In this document: piece by piece, positions 59,291-64,000 of the stretch | Numbering within the stretch: the first letter of the stretch is position 1 | Layout of the letters: each line of letters starts with the position of its first letter | Assembly (NCBI GenBank): GCA_963708855.1 | Contig: CAVPUM010000027.1 | Coordinates: 1 to 64,000 of the forward strand | Reading direction: 5' to 3' | Length of the DNA: 64,000 bases | DNA from: CAIWHR01 sp963708855 | GTDB taxonomy: Bacteria; Pseudomonadota; Gammaproteobacteria; Burkholderiales; Casimicrobiaceae | Notes under the pieces: model-generated | What the model was told of the DNA's origin: nothing | Database searches by the model: none | What the model saw: the letters and a program-made list of their open reading frames with translations, nothing else | Made by a program: the position numbers and the translations under genes

Positions 59291-60622
59291 ATGAACGTGG
59301 CGCACGCGGCCCCCACCTCGTTTCTCGACCTGGCACCCGTGTCGCGCGCCGAGGGCGTCGTCGCCCTCCCCGGGTCTAAAAGCATTTCCAATCGCACGTT
59401 GCTGCTGGCGGCGCTTGCCGCCGGCGACACGACGCTCGAAGGCCTGCTCGACGCCGACGACGTCGACCGGATGCAGGACGCGTTGAGGGCGCTCGGCATC
59501 GGGGTCGTGCGCATCGGCGGCACGCGCGAATTCATCGTGCACGGGCAGGGGGGCACCATCCCGGTCAAGGCAGCCCGGCTGTCTCTCGGCAACGCCGGCA
59601 CGGCGCTGCGTCCGCTCACGGCGGTACTCGCGCTTGCCGGAGGCCGTTACGAAATCTCCGGCGTTGCCCGCATGCACGAGCGTCCCATCGGCGATCTCGT
59701 CGAGGCCCTCCGCGTGCTGGGCGCCAAGATCCGATATCTCGGCCAAGCCGGCTTTCCCCCGCTCGGCATCGAGCCGGGCAGCGTCGGCGGCGAGGGAATG
59801 CCGGACCGGGTGAGCGTACGCGGCGACGTGTCGAGCCAGTTCACGTCCGCGCTGCTGATGGCGCTGCCGCTCGTGACCGCGAAGGGCGCGCGTGCGCTGA
59901 CGGTCGATATCGCCGGCGAGCTGATCTCGAAGCCCTATGTCGCGATCACGACGCACCTGATGGGCCGCTTCGGCGTGATTGTGGAGCAGGACGACGGGCG
60001 TTCGTTTCGCGTGCCGGCCGGCGCCCGGTATGCGAGCCCGGGGTCGATCCACGTGGAAGGCGACGCGTCGTCTGCATCCTACTTTCTCGCGGCCGGAGTG
60101 ATCGGCGGCGGTCCGGTTCGCGTGACCGGCGTCGGACGGCACTCGATTCAGGGTGACGTCGCGTTCGCCGATGTGCTGGCCCGGATGGGCGCGACGATCC
60201 ACAGCGGCGACGATTGGATCGAGGCGCGGGCCGGCCGCGCGCTCGACGGCATGACCATCGACTGCACATCGATCCCGGACGCGGCGATGACGCTGGCGGT
60301 CGTCGCGTTGTTCGCCCGCGGGCCGACGACGCTGACCGGGATCGCGAGCTGGCGCGTGAAGGAGACCGATCGCATCGCGGCGATGGCGGCAGAGCTATTC
60401 AAGCTCGGGGCCACCGTCGAGGCTGGCCACGACCACCTCACGGTTCACCCGCCGGAAACGCTAACGCCCGCGACCATCGCGACCTACGACGATCATCGGA
60501 TGGCGATGTGTTTCTCCCTCGCGGCGCTGGGCGGCATCGCGATGCGCATTGCCGATCCCGATTGCGTGCGCAAGACCTTTCCCGGTTACTTCGAGGCGCT
60601 TTCGAAGGTGCTGCATCGATGA
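59291..60622 (+). CDS. aroA: 3-phosphoshikimate 1-carboxyvinyltransferase (EPSP synthase)
   Basis: This 443-aa enzyme joins PEP to shikimate-3-phosphate. Key features are LPGSKSISNRTLLLAAL, SLGNAGTALRPLTAVLAL (class I motif GNAGTA), ERPIGDLVEALRVLGA, and WRVKETDRIAAMAAEL. It starts MNVAHAAPTSFLDLAPVS at 59291. The stop overlaps the cmk start (ATGA). Confidence 0.96.
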   Translation: MNVAHAAPTSFLDLAPVSRAEGVVALPGSKSISNRTLLLAALAAGDTTLEGLLDADDVDRMQDALRALGIGVVRIGGTREFIVHGQGGTIPVKAARLSLGNAGTALRPLTAVLALAGGRYEISGVARMHERPIGDLVEALRVLGAKIRYLGQAGFPPLGIEPGSVGGEGMPDRVSVRGDVSSQFTSALLMALPLVTAKGARALTVDIAGELISKPYVAITTHLMGRFGVIVEQDDGRSFRVPAGARYASPGSIHVEGDASSASYFLAAGVIGGGPVRVTGVGRHSIQGDVAFADVLARMGATIHSGDDWIEARAGRALDGMTIDCTSIPDAAMTLAVVALFARGPTTLTGIASWRVKETDRIAAMAAELFKLGATVEAGHDHLTVHPPETLTPATIATYDDHRMAMCFSLAALGGIAMRIADPDCVRKTFPGYFEALSKVLHR

Positions 60623-61320
60623 CGGTTGACGTGCCCGTGATCGCCGTCGACGGCCCCGCCGCTTCCGGCAAGGGGACCATCGCGGCCGGGGTCGCCCGCG
60701 TGCTCGGCTTCCACCTGCTCGATAGCGGATCGCTCTACCGGCTGGTGGCGCTGAAGGCGATCGAAACGGGTACGGCATTCGACGACCCCGCCGCGCTCGC
60801 GGCGGCCGCGGGCGCCCTCGACGTTGTGTTCGGCGAAGGGCGGATCCGGCTCGGCGGCAGGGACGTCACGGACAGGATCCGCGGCGAGGACGTCAGCGCC
60901 GCGGCCTCGCAGGTTGCCGTCCATGGCGCCGTGCGCACAGCGCTGCTCGAGCGGCAGCGCGCTTTCCGGCGCCGCCCGGGTCTGGTGGCCGACGGACGTG
61001 ACATGGGCACCGTGGTCTTTCCGGACGCCCGGCTCAAGGTGTTCCTGACGGCGAGTCCGGAGGAACGGGCGGGCCGGCGCCATAAGCAGTTGATCGAAAA
61101 AGGAATCTCCAGTACAATTGAAAGTCTTTTGCGTGATATCCGGGAGCGCGACGCCCGCGATGCCAAACGGGCCGTGGCCCCGCTGGCACCTGCGGCAGAC
61201 GCGGTGATCCTGGATACCACCGGCATGACCATCGCCGCCGCAGTTCGCTACGTGCTCGACCGGTTCCAGACCATGGAATCGGGGCATCCGGCAGCGCCCG
61301 CGGGCACGTTGGAGCGTTGA
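60619..61320 (+). CDS. cmk: Cytidylate kinase
   Basis: This 233-aa kinase phosphorylates CMP and dCMP. The ATP loop is DGPAASGKGTIAAGVA; other features are LLDSGSLYRLVALKA, VADGRDMGTVVFPDA and the lid region RHKQLIEKGISST. ATG 60619 overlaps the aroA stop. The aroA-cmk-rpsA order is widely conserved. Confidence 0.96.
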   Translation: MTVDVPVIAVDGPAASGKGTIAAGVARVLGFHLLDSGSLYRLVALKAIETGTAFDDPAALAAAAGALDVVFGEGRIRLGGRDVTDRIRGEDVSAAASQVAVHGAVRTALLERQRAFRRRPGLVADGRDMGTVVFPDARLKVFLTASPEERAGRRHKQLIEKGISSTIESLLRDIRERDARDAKRAVAPLAPAADAVILDTTGMTIAAAVRYVLDRFQTMESGHPAAPAGTLER

Positions 61321-61323
61321 AAT

Positions 61324-61427
61324 GCCCGGCGTCGCCGGGCCGTACCGAAGGGCCGTACCCGCGCGCTGTAGCCGGCGCACGAGACGGATTCGACCACCCG
61401 CCCGCCGCACGAGAAAAAGGGTTCTCG
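61324..61427 (+). promoter_or_regulatory. Hairpins in the rpsA leader
   Basis: The 144-base cmk-rpsA gap has two inverted repeats: GCCCGGC/GCCGGGC (61324-61330, 61334-61340) and CGAGAA/TTCTCG (61410-61415, 61422-61427, loop AAAGGG). The second lies 20 bases before the ribosome site. S1 is known to control its own translation through leader structure, so these are candidates. Confidence 0.55.
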
Positions 61428-61464
61428 CAACCGGCGGCCTAGCAAAGTGAAGGAACCAACCCCC

Positions 61465-63198
<1,734 letters not shown>

Positions 63199-63210
63199 GC
63201 AGGTCCCGTG

Positions 63211-63501
63211 ATGACCAAATCGGAGCTGATCGACCGCCTCGCGGCGCAGTTCCCGCAGCTCGTCGCCAAGGATGCAGAACTCGCGGTCAAGATGATCCTC
63301 GAAGCCATGGCCGAGAGCCTGGCAAAGGGGGAGCGCATCGAAATCCGCGGGTTCGGCAGTTTCGGCCTGAACTACCGCCCGCCCCGAACCGGACGCAACC
63401 CCAAGTCCGGCGACAAGGTGCAGGTGCCGGAAAAGCACGTCCCGCACTTCAAGGCCGGCAAGGAACTGCGCGAGCGGGTCGATTTCAAAAACCCCGCATG
63501 A
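63211..63501 (+). CDS. ihfB: Integration host factor subunit beta
   Basis: This 96-aa DNA-bending protein pairs with IhfA. It reads MTKSELIDRLAAQFPQL, EIRGFGSFGLNYRPPRTGRN (the DNA-contact arm with the conserved Pro) and FKAGKELRERVDF. ATG 63211 is preferred over GTG 63208. It lies after rpsA as in most beta- and gammaproteobacteria. Confidence 0.96.
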   Translation: MTKSELIDRLAAQFPQLVAKDAELAVKMILEAMAESLAKGERIEIRGFGSFGLNYRPPRTGRNPKSGDKVQVPEKHVPHFKAGKELRERVDFKNPA

Positions 63502-63504
63502 TCC

Positions 63505-63564
63505 GAACCGGGCGACACGGTCAGCGGCGTGCTCCGGCACGCCATTGACGGTGCCGCCCGGTTC
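63505..63564. terminator. Long hairpin between ihfB and lapA
   Basis: A 60-base imperfect inverted repeat: 10-bp outer stem (63505-63514 against 63555-63564), inner pairings CAC/GTG and GTCA/TGAC, and a 7-bp tip stem (63526-63532 against 63537-63543). Only CCTTTG follows, so it is either a weak terminator or an mRNA-stabilising structure after ihfB. Confidence 0.55.
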
Positions 63565-63581
63565 CCTTTGTCGAGGACGCG

Positions 63582-63920
63582 ATGCAAGTTCTGCGCTGGG
63601 TCGTCGGTAGCACGCTCTTTCTGGCGCTCCTGTTCCTGTCGCTGCAGAACTCGGACCTCGTGACGCTCAAGTTCTACCACTGGTGGAGTTGGCAGGCGCC
63701 GCTCATCTTCGTGGTCTTGATCGCCTTCGTGATCGGCGCCGCGGCCGGGCTGCTTGCCGGCGCGGTCCGCACGGCCCGGCTTTCCCGCCAGCTCGCGCGG
63801 CTGCGGCGCGAGCACCGCGGCCGCGACGGCGCGCCGCCGGCCGATTGGGCGCGAACCGGCACCGTGCCCGGAACCACGCCCGGATCCGGGCCCGGCTTCG
63901 AACCCGTCGATCGTCCGTAG
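63582..63920 (+). CDS. lapA: LapA family membrane protein (DUF1049)
   Basis: This 112-aa protein has two membrane segments (VVGSTLFLALLFLSLQN and APLIFVVLIAFVIGAAAGLLAG) joined by VTLKFYHWWSW, as in LapA. A basic cytoplasmic tail (RLSRQLARLRREHRGRD) and a Gly/Pro-rich end follow. In E. coli LapA works beside LapB in control of lipopolysaccharide assembly. lapB begins 21 bases downstream. Confidence 0.9.
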   Translation: MQVLRWVVGSTLFLALLFLSLQNSDLVTLKFYHWWSWQAPLIFVVLIAFVIGAAAGLLAGAVRTARLSRQLARLRREHRGRDGAPPADWARTGTVPGTTPGSGPGFEPVDRP

Positions 63921-63941
63921 CCGGACGGGAGCCCCTGAGCG

Positions 63942-64000
63942 ATGGATTTCGAGCTGTGGTGGCTGCTGCCGATACCCGCTGTGTTTTTCGGGTTGGGCTG
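63942..64000 (+). CDS. lapB: LapB (YciM) lipopolysaccharide assembly protein, 3'-partial
   Basis: Only the first 19 codons lie in the window: MDFELWWLLPIPAVFFGLG. The WWLL membrane anchor followed by FFGLGW is the hallmark LapB N-terminus. The position right after lapA supports the call. The TPR and rubredoxin parts would follow outside. Confidence 0.85.
   Translation, partial: MDFELWWLLPIPAVFFGLG

Overview
The window looks like a chromosomal segment of a GC-rich betaproteobacterium, probably near Burkholderiales. Three things point there. The right end has the order gyrA-pheA-hisC-tyrA-aroA-cmk-rpsA-ihfB-lapA-lapB. The OmpA N-terminus is of the betaproteobacterial type (GNLCWRTGYWTP). A GC-rich palindromic intergenic element resembles ones seen in Burkholderiales. 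I found no rRNA, tRNA, insertion sequence, prophage or CRISPR array. Many otherwise well-conserved genes carry frame breaks, which cluster in three zones (about 1-7.6 kb, 26.7-33 kb and 48-52.8 kb). Long stretches elsewhere are unbroken, so local assembly indels are more likely than real decay.

Left part (1-7.8 kb): the tail of a DapC-like aminotransferase, a complete aapJQMP general L-amino acid ABC importer, a dual-specificity-type phosphatase, and a membrane adenylate cyclase with a ferredoxin [2Fe-2S] module. From 8 to 22.3 kb lies a cluster of glycan-type genes: two MurG-like glycosyltransferases, a NodB-like deacetylase, a methyltransferase-like protein, a lone cyclic-nucleotide-binding protein, an HD hydrolase, a second membrane cyclase, a histidine phosphatase, two GT4 glycosyltransferases, an 878-aa ABC exporter with a degenerate expanded ATPase domain, and a thioredoxin-like lipoprotein. 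No pathway that I recognise matches this set, so it is the best candidate for an undescribed system.

Middle (22.3-37 kb): an oligopeptide-type ABC importer with a fused OppD-OppF ATPase. Then comes a signalling module of a multi-GAF histidine kinase, a CheY-like receiver and a receiver-cyclase. It is followed by a ThDP enzyme divergent from an MscS channel carrying a cyclic-nucleotide-binding domain. Three class III cyclases and two cyclic-nucleotide-binding proteins therefore lie within about 31 kb.

Right part (37-64 kb) is housekeeping: prmB, dapE, pilU, a methylthioinosine phosphorylase, a peptide deformylase, glnD-map-dapD, a BASS-like transporter, dapC, a gspC-like gene, a gph/mupP-type phosphatase, ubiG, mtaD, ompA, gyrA, the aromatic amino acid and histidine genes, cmk, rpsA, ihfB, lapA and the start of lapB. 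mtaD and the methylthioinosine phosphorylase together give the MTA-to-MTI salvage route.
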